A DNA stretch of 64,000 bases from DATFMP01 sp035266845. Its GTDB lineage: Bacteria > SAR324 > JACQKK01. Within the stretch, counting starts at the first letter, position 1. Each line of letters starts with the position of its first letter. Of the stretch, positions 42,744 through 51,204 are shown piece after piece. The stretch lies in assembly GCA_035266845.1 (NCBI GenBank), contig DATFMP010000103.1, positions 1 to 64,000 on the forward strand, written 5' to 3'. The notes under the pieces were generated by a model. That model had not been told where the DNA came from. It saw only the letters and a list, made by a program, of their open reading frames with translations, and did no database searches. Position numbers and translations under genes: made by a program.

Positions 42744-44621
42744 ATGCCCACCGAGCGCAGCCCCGCCATGCCTTCACAAGTCGCCACCGCCAACGTCGCC
42801 GCCGACGCGCCGCCCGCGCCCGCCTCCAGCGCGGAGGGCGTGCGCTGGCGCCTGGACGACCTCTATGGCGGCCCGGACGATCCCGCCCTGGCGGAGGACC
42901 AGCGCGTGGGCCTGGACGAGGCGGAGGCCTTCGCTGCGGAGTATCGCGGCCACGTGGGCGGCCTGGATGCCGCCGCGCTGGCCCGCGCCGTGGCGCGCCT
43001 GGAGGCTCTGCAAGCGCGGGCGTACCGCCCGCTGGTGTACGCACACCTGCTCTTCAGCGGCGATACGGGCGTGGCGCGGCACGGGGCGCTGCTGCAGGCC
43101 GCCCGCGAGCGCCACACGGCCATCCACGAGCGGCTGCTGTTCTTCATGCTGGAGTGGCAGGCCGTGCCCCAGGCCCGCGCCCAGGGGCTGCTGGCCGATC
43201 CCGCCCTGGCGCGCCACGGGCACTGGCTGGAGCGCGCCCGCGAGCTGACGCCGTACACGCTCAGCGAGCCGGAGGAGCGCATCCTGGCCGTGAAGGCCAA
43301 CACGGGCACAGAGGCCTTCCAGCGCCTGTTCGACGAGCTGATCGCCGGCCTGCGCTGTCCGCTGGAGGTGCCCGGCGAGCCGGCGCAATCCCTGCCGCTG
43401 GAGCGCACGCTGGCGCTGCTGTACCATCCCGAGCGCCCACGGCGCGAGGCGGCGGCGCGGGCCGTGACCGACGCTCTGGCGGGTCCGCAGCGCACGCTGA
43501 CCCTGATCTTCAACACGCTGGTGCTGGACCACGCGGACGACGACCGCCTGCGCCACCGGCCGCACATGATGCTGGCGCGCAACCTGGCCAACGAGATCGA
43601 CCAAGCCGGCGTGGATACGCTGCTGGCGGCGTGCGATGCGGGCATGCCGCTGGTGGCCCGCTACTATCGGCTCAAGCAGCGCCTGCTGGGCCTGGAGCGC
43701 CTGATGGATTACGACCGCTACGCGCCCGCGGTGCCGGAGCTGCCCACCTGCACCTTCGCCGAGGCCCGCGCGCTGGTGCTGGAGGCCTATGCCGACTTCG
43801 CACCAGAGGCCGCCGCCATCGCAGGGCGCTTCTTCGAGGAGCGCTGGATCGATGCGGAGCTGCGGCCGGGCAAGCAGGGCGGGGGCTTCAGCGCGGGCAC
43901 CCTGCCCGAGGCGCACCCGTACATCCTGGTCAACTACACGGACAACCTGCGCGACGTGATGGTGCTGGCGCACGAGCTGGGCCACGGCATCCACCAATAC
44001 CTCTCGCGCGAGCGCGGCTTCTTCCTCATGCACACGCCGCTCACCACGGCGGAGACGGCCTCGGTGTTCGGCGAGATGCTGGCCTTCCGCAAACTGATGG
44101 CCATGCACAGCGATCCCCGCGTGCGGCTGGGCCTGCTCTGCGGAAAGCTGGAGGACATCTTCGCCACGGTCTTCCGGCAGGCGGCCATGACGCGCTTCGA
44201 GCAGAAGCTGCACGCCGCCCGGCGCGAGCAGGGCGACCTGGACGCGGCCACCATCGGCAGCCTGTGGATGGAGGCCAACCGCGCCATGTTCGGCGACAGC
44301 GTGGAGCTGAGCGAGGGCTACGCAAGCTGGTGGGGCTACATTCCGCACTTCGTGCACACGCCCTTCTACTGCTATGCTTACAGCTTCGGCGAGCTGCTGG
44401 TGCTGGCGCTGTACCAGCAGTACGAAGAGCAGGGCGCGGCGTTCATTCCGCGCTACCTGGAGCTGCTGGCCGCCGGCGGATCGCAATCGCCCGCGGCGCT
44501 GCTGGCCCGCATGGAGCTGGACATCACCGATCCGGGCTTCTGGCAGAAGGGGCTGACCCTGCTGGAAGCCATGCTGGCCCAGGCCGAGGCCCTTGCCGAC
44601 TCAACCGAAACGGCGCCCTGA
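42744..44621 (+). CDS. Oligoendopeptidase F family metallopeptidase (M3)
   Basis: A 625-aa cytosolic zinc peptidase cutting short peptides. The active-site motif AHELGHGIHQYLS is near residue 412, and the third ligand Glu is in TTAETASVFGEML near residue 436. FVHTPFYCYAYSFGELLVLALY near residue 535 is also characteristic. The middle HMMLARNLANEIDQAGVDTLL is typical of PepF. The first 30 residues are Ala/Pro-rich, and the ATG at 42768 is an alternative start. The stop is 13 bases before the next gene. Confidence 0.9.
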   Translation: MPTERSPAMPSQVATANVAADAPPAPASSAEGVRWRLDDLYGGPDDPALAEDQRVGLDEAEAFAAEYRGHVGGLDAAALARAVARLEALQARAYRPLVYAHLLFSGDTGVARHGALLQAARERHTAIHERLLFFMLEWQAVPQARAQGLLADPALARHGHWLERARELTPYTLSEPEERILAVKANTGTEAFQRLFDELIAGLRCPLEVPGEPAQSLPLERTLALLYHPERPRREAAARAVTDALAGPQRTLTLIFNTLVLDHADDDRLRHRPHMMLARNLANEIDQAGVDTLLAACDAGMPLVARYYRLKQRLLGLERLMDYDRYAPAVPELPTCTFAEARALVLEAYADFAPEAAAIAGRFFEERWIDAELRPGKQGGGFSAGTLPEAHPYILVNYTDNLRDVMVLAHELGHGIHQYLSRERGFFLMHTPLTTAETASVFGEMLAFRKLMAMHSDPRVRLGLLCGKLEDIFATVFRQAAMTRFEQKLHAARREQGDLDAATIGSLWMEANRAMFGDSVELSEGYASWWGYIPHFVHTPFYCYAYSFGELLVLALYQQYEEQGAAFIPRYLELLAAGGSQSPAALLARMELDITDPGFWQKGLTLLEAMLAQAEALADSTETAP

Positions 44622-44634
44622 CCGCGAACCCGCC

Positions 44635-45540
44635 ATGATCCCGCGACCCCGACCCGCATTCATCCCCCACGGCTCGCCCGCGCAGAGCCTGGAGCCCGCC
44701 CCGCCCTGGCGCGTGGGCGCGGCGCGCTGGGACTTCGAGCAGCCGCTGGTGATGGGCGTGCTCAACGCCACGCCGGATTCCTTCTCGGACGGCGGGGAGT
44801 TCCTGGAGCCGGAGCGCGCCCTGCGCCGAGCCCACGAGATGGCGGCCGAGGGCGCGGACATCCTGGACGTCGGTGGCGCCTCCTCGCACCCCCTGGCACA
44901 GCCCGTGCCGGCGCAGGAGGAGCTGGATCGCATCGCGCCGGTGGTGGAGCGCCTCGCGGCCGAGCTGCCGCTGCCGATCTCCATCGATACCCAGCGCGCG
45001 GAGGTGGCCGACGCCTGCCTGGCGCTGGGCGCACACCTCATCAACGACGTGAGCGGCCTGGTGGCGCCGGAGATGGCCCGCGTCACCGCACGCCACGACG
45101 TGCCGCTGGTCATCACATACAACAACCTGGCCGTGCCCAAGGAGGCCAGCGGACTCTCCTTCGTCTCGGACATGCTGGCGTTCTTCGACGAGCGGCTGGA
45201 CGAGGCGGAGGCCGCCGGCCTGCGCCACGTGATCCTCGATCCCGGCTACGGCTTCGGCAAGAGCCTGGAGGAGAACCTGATCGTGCTGCGCTCGCTGCCC
45301 CTGCTGCAACGCTTCAACCGGCCCGTGCTGGTCTGCACCTCGCGCAAGGGCTCGCTGGGCCGGCTGGTGGGCGAGCCGGTGCCCCGCGAGCGCCTGGGCG
45401 CCACCCTGGCCAGCACGCTCTACGCCGTCACGCAGGGCGCGCATCTGGTGCGCGTGCACGACGTGAAGGCCTTCCGGCAGGCCCTGCTCACCTGGCAGGC
45501 CATCGAGCGCTTCCAGGGCGAGGCCCCCCGCGGCCGCTGA
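44635..45540 (+). CDS. Divergent dihydropteroate synthase-like protein
   Basis: A 301-aa pterin-binding TIM barrel. Conserved DHPS elements are MGVLNATPDSFSDGG near residue 39, INDVSGL near residue 138, HVILDPGYGFGKSLEENL near residue 198, TSRKGSLGRLVGE near residue 235 and LVRVHDVKAF near the end. Two hallmark loops differ. GGESTRPG has become GGASSHPL, and the MHMxGxP motif is replaced by YNNLAVPKEASG. It may be a paralogue with altered substrate, or folP itself if no other copy exists. It lies 13 bases after the peptidase gene. Confidence 0.8.
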   Translation: MIPRPRPAFIPHGSPAQSLEPAPPWRVGAARWDFEQPLVMGVLNATPDSFSDGGEFLEPERALRRAHEMAAEGADILDVGGASSHPLAQPVPAQEELDRIAPVVERLAAELPLPISIDTQRAEVADACLALGAHLINDVSGLVAPEMARVTARHDVPLVITYNNLAVPKEASGLSFVSDMLAFFDERLDEAEAAGLRHVILDPGYGFGKSLEENLIVLRSLPLLQRFNRPVLVCTSRKGSLGRLVGEPVPRERLGATLASTLYAVTQGAHLVRVHDVKAFRQALLTWQAIERFQGEAPRGR

Positions 45541-45647
45541 TCCGCGGCCCCGCTCAACGCGGCGCTGGTCGGGTTCTTGCTTGCCTCGGGGGCAGAGCCC
45601 GGGCGGACGTCCGGGCTTCCCATCGCCCCCATCCGGCGTGTGCACCG

Positions 45648-46700
45648 ATGCTGCGTTGGCTGCTCCCCGCCCTGCTGCTCGCCCTTACCGCGTCCCCCGC
45701 GGTGCGGGCCCAGCAGCGCCCCGAGCCGCCCGCGACCCCGGCCCTCGCCGGCGCCCCCGCCGTGCCGGCCGCCGCTCTGCCAGCCGCTACGGGGGCGAGC
45801 GCCAATCCCAGCGACCCGGCGCAGCAGGACTTCTCCACCGATCCCGCCACGCGCATCCGTGCCGAGCGCACGCCGCCCCGCATCGAGGTGCGGCAGAACT
45901 TCTACCCGGACGGCACCCTGCGCACCCAGTGGCAGGTGCGCATCGGTCCCCACGGCGAGGCCGTGCGCCACGGGCGGTTGCTCAGCTACCACCCCAACGG
46001 CCGTTTGGCCCTGCGCGGCGTCTATCGCGACGGGCGCCCCAGCGGGGTGTGGAGTTGGTACGACGAGCGCGGCCACCTGCTGCGCTCCGCGGCACCTCAG
46101 GGCGATTACGACGAGATACTCACCGGCCGCAACCTGGAAAACCCGAACACCGTGTACCGCGACCTGCACGGCCGCAAGGTCGCCGAGGGCCTGCGCAAGT
46201 ACGACAAGCCGCACGGCCTGTGGACCTACTACCACCCGGACGGCTCCGTGAGCGCCCGCGGGCGCTTCATCAACGGCCTGCCGGACGGGCGCTGGGTGAT
46301 GTACTTCGCTTCGGGCATGGTGCGGCGGCTGGACGACTACAAGCTGGGCGTGCCGGACGGCGAGGTGATGCGCGGCTGGCCCAACGGCCAGGAGCGCCTG
46401 GAGGGCCGCACGGAGCAGGGCCTGCGCGTCGGCCACTGGCGCACGTGGTACCAGGATGGGCAAATCGAAAGCGAGGGGGACTACCGGGAGGATCGCCGCG
46501 ACGGCGAGTGGCGCTTCTGGGACGCCACCGGCAAGCTGGTGCGGCACCTGCGCTACGCGGCGGGCCGGATCGTTGCGGAACTGCCGCTGCCCACGCCACG
46601 GGTGGGGCCGCCCCCGGTGGTGCCGGAGCCCCAGTTGCTGCCCTTCCGCCCGCGCATCTACGACGAGAGCGGCACGCAGATCAAGCTGGAATCGAAGTGA
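45648..46700 (+). CDS. Secreted MORN/YwqK-like repeat protein
   Basis: A 350-aa secreted protein. The signal peptide is LRWLLPALLLALTASPAVRAQ. Then comes an Ala/Pro linker to residue 75. The core is a series of beta-hairpin repeats: NFYPDGTLRTQWQV, SYHPNGRLALRGVYRDGRPSGVWSWYDERG, YYHPDGSVSARGRFINGLPDGRWVMYF and TWYQDGQIESEGDYREDRRDGEWRFW. The PDG and DGxW spacing fits MORN-variant/YwqK repeats. The C-terminus is Pro-rich. The function is unknown; such proteins often act as cell-surface or antitoxin-like modules. Confidence 0.7.
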   Translation: MLRWLLPALLLALTASPAVRAQQRPEPPATPALAGAPAVPAAALPAATGASANPSDPAQQDFSTDPATRIRAERTPPRIEVRQNFYPDGTLRTQWQVRIGPHGEAVRHGRLLSYHPNGRLALRGVYRDGRPSGVWSWYDERGHLLRSAAPQGDYDEILTGRNLENPNTVYRDLHGRKVAEGLRKYDKPHGLWTYYHPDGSVSARGRFINGLPDGRWVMYFASGMVRRLDDYKLGVPDGEVMRGWPNGQERLEGRTEQGLRVGHWRTWYQDGQIESEGDYREDRRDGEWRFWDATGKLVRHLRYAAGRIVAELPLPTPRVGPPPVVPEPQLLPFRPRIYDESGTQIKLESK

Positions 46701-46744
46701 GGGCGCGCGGCTGACGGATGCGGGTCGCCGCCCGGGCGCCTCGC

Positions 46745-47371
46745 CTATCCATCGGCGGCGGGCTCCCCCAGCCGCGTCCGCGCCTCGGTAAGCAGCTTGG
46801 CGAAGCGGCGCTCCAGCTCGTCGTGGGTGCCGCTCAGGGCCCGCACGACGTCCTCCGCCCAGTCCAGGTACTCGGTCTTCTGTGTGTCGCTCCAGTGGGG
46901 CGGATGGTGGATCACGTCGTAGACGTTGGCGATGAGGTCACTCAGCTTGACCAGCCGCGCTGGGTGACTGTGGGCCGCAATACCCTCCACCACGCGCGCC
47001 CGGCGCTCCCGGCGGGGCAGCGACTTATCGTCCGTCACCTCCATCACGATGCCCGCCACGCGCGCTCCGAAGGCGCGGGTCAGCTCTGCCTCGGTGGTAT
47101 CCGTATCCTCCACCACGTCGTGCAGCACGGCCGCCATTAAGAGCTCCGGCTCGTGCTCGAAGCCCACCGCCGCTAGCTGCTCCGCCACGATGATGGGGTG
47201 GTTGATATACGGCGAAGCCACGGCGCCCTTGCGGCGCTGGTCCCGGTGCTTTTCCGCCGCGAAGCGCACCGCGTGCAGCAGCGTGGAGGCGCCCGTTGCG
47301 TCCGCGGGTGCGGGCCGCCCGGCCCGTGCTGAGCGCCGGCCGGTGGCGCGGCCGGTTCCGGGGTGGCTCAT
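46745..47371 (-). CDS. SpoT/MESH1-like small alarmone hydrolase (HD domain)
   Basis: A 208-aa stand-alone (p)ppGpp hydrolase candidate. The RelA/SpoT HD hydrolase motifs are AAEKHRDQRRKGAVASPYINHP near residues 39-60, LHDVVEDTDTT near residue 87 and VKLSDLIANVYDV near residue 143. There is no synthetase or TGS domain, as in MESH1-type enzymes. It overlaps the upstream glycosyltransferase gene by 4 bases (ATGA) and ends a five-gene reverse-strand operon with LPS functions. Its likely job is to lower alarmone levels; metal binding through HD is expected. Confidence 0.87.
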   Translation of the reverse strand: MSHPGTGRATGRRSARAGRPAPADATGASTLLHAVRFAAEKHRDQRRKGAVASPYINHPIIVAEQLAAVGFEHEPELLMAAVLHDVVEDTDTTEAELTRAFGARVAGIVMEVTDDKSLPRRERRARVVEGIAAHSHPARLVKLSDLIANVYDVIHHPPHWSDTQKTEYLDWAEDVVRALSGTHDELERRFAKLLTEARTRLGEPAADG

Positions 47372-48204
47372 GACCCCTCCGCGGTGCGGGTTGGCGGCTC
47401 GGTCGGAGCTTCTTCCGGCGGGGCTTCCGGCGGCAGGGCCTCGGGGTGCTGCGCCAGGAAGGCGAACTTGAGGAAGCGCATCTGCAGCTCCATGCCGTCC
47501 AGCACGGCCACGGCCACGCCCGGCCAGCCATCGCGGAAGCCACCCTTGAGCAGGTAGCGCCGCAGGAAGCGCACGGTGGGCTTCCACGCCAGCCAGCGCA
47601 CGGCCATGCTCAGGCTGGGCCGGCGACCTTCCCGCGCCCACAGCTCCGCGTTGAAGGTGGAGTAGAAGTCCAGCTTGTGAAAGGCCTCGGCCGGGGTGGG
47701 GTTGGTGAAGTGGTGCATGGCCTCGCGCAGCGTGCCCACCTGGCCCTCCACCTCCAGCTTTTCGTGCACGTGCTTGCAGGGGAACCACGCCTTGCCGCGC
47801 CGGAACAGCCGCAGTTGGGTGTCCGGATACTGCCCACCGTACCGCAGCCAGGAGCCGAAGAAGTAGTTGCGGCGGGGCAGGCGGAAGGCGTTCTGGGGTG
47901 GATCGCCGGCGATCACGGCCCGAATCTCCTGCGCCAGCGCCTCGGTGATCACCTCGTCGGGATCCAGGTAGAACACCCAGTCCGTGGTGGCCTGCTGAAT
48001 GCCGTAGGCCTTGTTGACGTTGAGGTTCTTCAGGTTGGGGCGCCGGAACACGCGCTCCGTGTAGCGTCGGGCGACCTCGTAAGAGCCGTCCGTGCTCCCG
48101 CAGTCCACGTAGATCAGCTCGTCCGCCCAGCGCACGGCCTCCAGGCAGCGCGGGAGCTGCTCCGCCTCATTGTGACCGATCAGGGTGAAGGCAATGGTGG
48201 GCAT
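47368..48204 (-). CDS. Glycosyltransferase family 2 (WaaE/KdtX-like)
   Basis: A 278-aa inverting glycosyltransferase. The N-terminal FTLIGHNEAEQLPRCLEAV binds nucleotide sugar; VDCGSTDGSYEVA near residue 36 and FYLDPDEVIT near residue 79 carry the metal-binding acidic groups. The segment FRLPRRNYFFGSWLRYGG is typical of WaaE-type LPS core glucosyltransferases. The C-terminal tail is Pro/Glu-rich. It is linked to a heptosyltransferase gene, which supports a role in lipopolysaccharide core assembly at the cytoplasmic membrane. It overlaps the hydrolase gene by 4 bases. Confidence 0.88.
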   Translation of the reverse strand: MPTIAFTLIGHNEAEQLPRCLEAVRWADELIYVDCGSTDGSYEVARRYTERVFRRPNLKNLNVNKAYGIQQATTDWVFYLDPDEVITEALAQEIRAVIAGDPPQNAFRLPRRNYFFGSWLRYGGQYPDTQLRLFRRGKAWFPCKHVHEKLEVEGQVGTLREAMHHFTNPTPAEAFHKLDFYSTFNAELWAREGRRPSLSMAVRWLAWKPTVRFLRRYLLKGGFRDGWPGVAVAVLDGMELQMRFLKFAFLAQHPEALPPEAPPEEAPTEPPTRTAEGS

Positions 48205-48256
48205 GCGCGTCGTCCGGGTTGGGAAGGCGGCCCATCGCGCCGCCAGCAGGGACAGG

Positions 48257-49411
48257 CTACCGCGGATCGGCTCCGCCCGCCACGTCCGCGCCCCCGGCAG
48301 AGGGGGCCTCCGACTCGGCGGCGGGCAGCTCCAGCCCCCAGGCCCGCAGGGCCTCCCACACGGCGGCAGGCTCCAGGCTGGCCACGCAGTTGTGGTAGGA
48401 GCAGCGCGGCCCCTCGCACACCACGCAGTCCTTGGGGAAGCGCGGCGCCAGCAGGTAGCGGCGCATGTCCGGCGGGGCACCGGGCACGGGCAGCGTGCGC
48501 CAGCGCTCCGGCGCTGAGACGCGATCCTGAGGGTAAAGCCCCACGTGGGGCGTGCCGGCCAAGCCCGCCAGGTGCAGCGGCCCGGAGGAGTTGCCCACGA
48601 ACAGCCGCGCGCGGGCGATGAGGCCCACCAACCGCGGCAGCGTCAGCCCGGTCTCGATGCACACGCCCGGCACGCCGCCGAAGACGCCCTCCAGCACCGG
48701 GCGGTCGGGCGGGTCGCCCACCGCCACCACGGTCAGTCCGGTGGCCACCAGCCCCCGCGCGAGGGCCACGAAGCGCTCCAGCGGCCAAGTGAGCGCGGTG
48801 CCGCTGCGCTTGTGGGCGTGCAGCACGGCATAGGGCCCGGCCTGGGCCTCCGGCGGCAGCGCACCGTCCGGCAGGGCCAGCCGGGCTGCCACGTAGTCCG
48901 CGGGCAGGCCCAGGCACTCCAGGTAGCCCAAGTTCAGCGCGTACTCAGCCGCACCGGAGCCGCGCCGGCTGCGCCGGTAGTGCGCGTTGAAGCGCCAGAA
49001 GAACGAACGCCGCAGGGGCCCGACGCGAATGGGGATGCCCGCCTGTTGCACCAGCCGCGCGGTGGCCGCCTCCGCATAGGGCAGCAGCGCGGCATCGAAC
49101 CCGCCGCCGCGCACGGCGGACAGCAGGTCGGCCTGCCGCGCCTTCCGCTGCGCGTCGTCGAAGCGCCCCCGGTGGCGCTTGAGGAGCACGCCCTCATCCG
49201 GGATGGCCACGTCGATATCCGGCAGCAGCGGCACCAGCCCGCCCAGCGCGGCGCTCAACAGCACGGTGACGTGTGCGCCCGGCAGGCGCTGCTTGAGCGC
49301 GGCGATGAGCGGCAGCGTGAGCACGAAGTCGCCCAGGCCATCGTTGCGCACGACCAGCAGCCGCGGGCGTTCGATGCCCTGCAGGCGCCGGCGCACAGTG
49401 CGCGGGCGCAC
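48257..49411 (-). CDS. Glycosyltransferase family 9 (ADP-heptose:LPS heptosyltransferase type)
   Basis: A 384-aa transferase for LPS core. The N-terminal LLVVRNDGLGDFVLTLPLI is diagnostic. The sugar-nucleotide region AHKRSGTALTWPLERFVAL near residue 197 and RLFVGNSSGPLHLAGLAGTP near residue 266 follow. A Cys cluster, CVVCEGPRCSYHNC near residue 332, is common in heptosyltransferases. The GTG start is 3 bases after the stop of the upstream hydrolase gene. The C-terminal about 20 residues are low complexity. Confidence 0.88.
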   Translation of the reverse strand: MRPRTVRRRLQGIERPRLLVVRNDGLGDFVLTLPLIAALKQRLPGAHVTVLLSAALGGLVPLLPDIDVAIPDEGVLLKRHRGRFDDAQRKARQADLLSAVRGGGFDAALLPYAEAATARLVQQAGIPIRVGPLRRSFFWRFNAHYRRSRRGSGAAEYALNLGYLECLGLPADYVAARLALPDGALPPEAQAGPYAVLHAHKRSGTALTWPLERFVALARGLVATGLTVVAVGDPPDRPVLEGVFGGVPGVCIETGLTLPRLVGLIARARLFVGNSSGPLHLAGLAGTPHVGLYPQDRVSAPERWRTLPVPGAPPDMRRYLLAPRFPKDCVVCEGPRCSYHNCVASLEPAAVWEALRAWGLELPAAESEAPSAGGADVAGGADPR

Positions 49412-49414
49412 CGC

Positions 49415-50344
49415 TCAGTCCTCCCCGGCGCCGCCGGCCACCGCCGCCCGGGCCTGCGCGAGGGCATCCGCCGGGGCCTCCCAGCGCTGGCTGCACCAAG
49501 CCAGCACATCGTCCAGCACCGCCTCCCACTCGGCCTCGTTGAACAGCTCGTGGTGCAGGTCGGGGTAGTCGCGGCGGGACTTGTCCGGCGTCTGGACGCG
49601 AGCGTACCAGGCATCCACGGCCTCCGGCGACACCACCTGCTCCTGGCCCGCACGCAGCAGCAGCAACGGGCGCCCGCCCAACTCCGTCACGCCCTGGACG
49701 GCGCGCACGGCGCGGCGCATGGCCAGGAAGAAGCGCACGGAGATGGAGCGAAAACGCAGGGGATCCGCATGGTACTGCGGCCAGATAGCCCGACACCCCG
49801 TCAGGCGCCAGGGCCGCGTGGCCAGGGGCACCCGCAGGCGCGGGCTGATCAGGCGCAGCACCGCAGCCAGCAATCCACCGCCCCAGGCCACCGGCCGCCG
49901 CAGCCCCAGGAACGGCGAGCACAACACGAGCCCCTGCACCGCGTCGGGCGGCAGGGAGTTCAGGGCGAGCAGGGTCACCAGCGCGCCGTTGCTGTGGGCG
50001 AGCACCACCAGGGGCGCACCGTCCAGCCGCGGGGTGACGCCCTGCTCCAGCACGGTGCGCAGGCCCGCCACGAGGTGGGCGTAGTCCGCCACATCCGCCG
50101 GGGCCCCCGCGGAGTGGCCGTGGTGGTAGTGGTCGAACACGTAGGCGGAGACCCCGCGCGCCTGCAGCGCCACCGCGACGTGGTGCCACCAGCCGGTGTG
50201 CTCCGCAAAGCCGTGCGAGATCAGCACATGCAGCCAGGGCCGCGCGGCAGGATAGGCGTGGAAGGCGAGGCGACCGTGCGGCCCCTCGAGCCAAGTGGTC
50301 GCGGGCAGCGCTTCAGTAAGACCGGGGGAAGTGGAGGAGCTCAT
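49415..50344 (-). CDS. Alpha/beta hydrolase, lysophospholipase/monoacylglycerol lipase type
   Basis: A 309-aa hydrolase. The oxyanion region HVLISHGFAEHTGWWHHVA near residue 40 and YVFDHYHHGHSAG near residue 65 fit the monoglyceride lipase family. The nucleophile elbow is AHSNGALVTLLAL near residue 108, where the first Gly is Ala. The acid is likely the Asp in VSPEAVDAW, and the catalytic His is in YPDLHHELFNE near residue 270. Its start overlaps the preceding gene by 32 bases. Membership of the LPS operon suggests a role at the envelope lipid level. Confidence 0.85.
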   Translation of the reverse strand: MSSSTSPGLTEALPATTWLEGPHGRLAFHAYPAARPWLHVLISHGFAEHTGWWHHVAVALQARGVSAYVFDHYHHGHSAGAPADVADYAHLVAGLRTVLEQGVTPRLDGAPLVVLAHSNGALVTLLALNSLPPDAVQGLVLCSPFLGLRRPVAWGGGLLAAVLRLISPRLRVPLATRPWRLTGCRAIWPQYHADPLRFRSISVRFFLAMRRAVRAVQGVTELGGRPLLLLRAGQEQVVSPEAVDAWYARVQTPDKSRRDYPDLHHELFNEAEWEAVLDDVLAWCSQRWEAPADALAQARAAVAGGAGED

Positions 50345-50702
50345 AGGGCGAGAATTCGGGTTCCTCCGGCGAGTGGTCCGGCGCATCCGCCGGGTCCAGC
50401 CGCACCCGGTCGTAGGGAATGCTGACGGGCAGGGAAACCGGGGCCTTGCCGCCCTCCGGGCTCTCGGCCAGCAGATGCAGGGCCAGCCCCTGATCGTGCA
50501 GGGTCACGGCGATCTGCAGGCCGGGCACGCCCGTGCGCAACTCCCCATGATAGATGTCCGTGCTGCAGGCGTCCAGCTCCTCGATGCCGTCCGTCGTGCC
50601 CACAACGCGCAGCGTGGAGCCGGGACAGGTCAGCCGCACGCGCTGCCCATCGTGGGCATTGAGCCACGCGGAGACGGCCTTGCGGTCAGCAAATTGCGCC
50701 AT
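50313..50702 (-). CDS. Hypothetical protein, first gene of the LPS-linked operon
   Basis: A 129-aa protein with no signal peptide. The composition is mixed beta with tracts such as GQRVRLTCPGSTLRVVGTTD and VPGLQIAVTLHDQGLALHLLAE, and the C-terminus is acidic. I do not recognise the family. GAGGAG lies 7 bases before the ATG. It overlaps the hydrolase gene by 32 bases, so translation should be coupled. It is divergent from the cobalamin riboswitch. Confidence 0.6.
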   Translation of the reverse strand: MAQFADRKAVSAWLNAHDGQRVRLTCPGSTLRVVGTTDGIEELDACSTDIYHGELRTGVPGLQIAVTLHDQGLALHLLAESPEGGKAPVSLPVSIPYDRVRLDPADAPDHSPEEPEFSPYELLHFPRSY

Positions 50703-50791
50703 TGCGGCTCCTCGGTGCCCATTGTGCCGCGGCTGCCCGCAGCCCGTCCCGCCCGCTCGTGTCCCTGGAGATTACCGATAGCACGGCCGGC

Positions 50792-50821
50792 TTGACAATG
50801 TCATGAGGCGATCCGTATGCT
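50792..50821 (+). promoter_or_regulatory. Promoter of the cobalamin-riboswitch transcript
   Basis: TTGACA at 50792-50797 and TATGCT at 50816-50821 with an 18-base spacer. The predicted start is just ahead of the riboswitch. Confidence 0.65.
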
Positions 50822-50826
50822 CGGCC

Positions 50827-50981
50827 CGTCGGGTGCCTCTGCGGAGGTCAAAAGGGAATCCGGTGCAATTCCGGAGCTACCCCCGTAACTGTAAGCGCCA
50901 GCCGTTCCGCCGATCACGCCACTGGGACTGACAGCCCGGGAAGGCCGGTTGGAAGGCGCGAGCCAGGAAACCTGCCCGATG
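50827..50981 (+). promoter_or_regulatory. Cobalamin (B12) riboswitch
   Basis: The conserved segments occur in order: GAATCCGGTGCAATTCCGG at about 50857, CCCGTAACTGTAAGCG at 50882, GCCACTGGG at 50918, GGGAAGGC at 50938 and the B12 box AGCCAGGAAACCTGCC at 50961-50976. The closing stem TCGGG (50829) pairs with CCCGA (50975). Downstream, 50990-51035, are alternative pairings such as CGAATG with CATTCG that could form the expression platform. It lies about 220 bases before a lipoprotein gene. In this class, adenosyl- or methylcobalamin usually turns expression off. Confidence 0.93.
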
Positions 50982-51204
50982 TCTTGCTTCGAATGCCTTC
51001 GGAGGGAAGGAGGAAGCTCCATTCGATGGGTCAGCATCGGATGTCTGCCGGCAGGAGCCGGCGCCTGACGCACTCCCTCCCCAGACTTCGACGGTTGCTA
51101 CGCCCGGGCGTGCCGCGTCCGCTGTCGTGCGTTGTGCGCGGCGCGGCGGCGTTTCGCACGATGCCGGGCGGTGGCCGTCGCATCCCCGCGCGCGGGAGGC
51201 GCCC

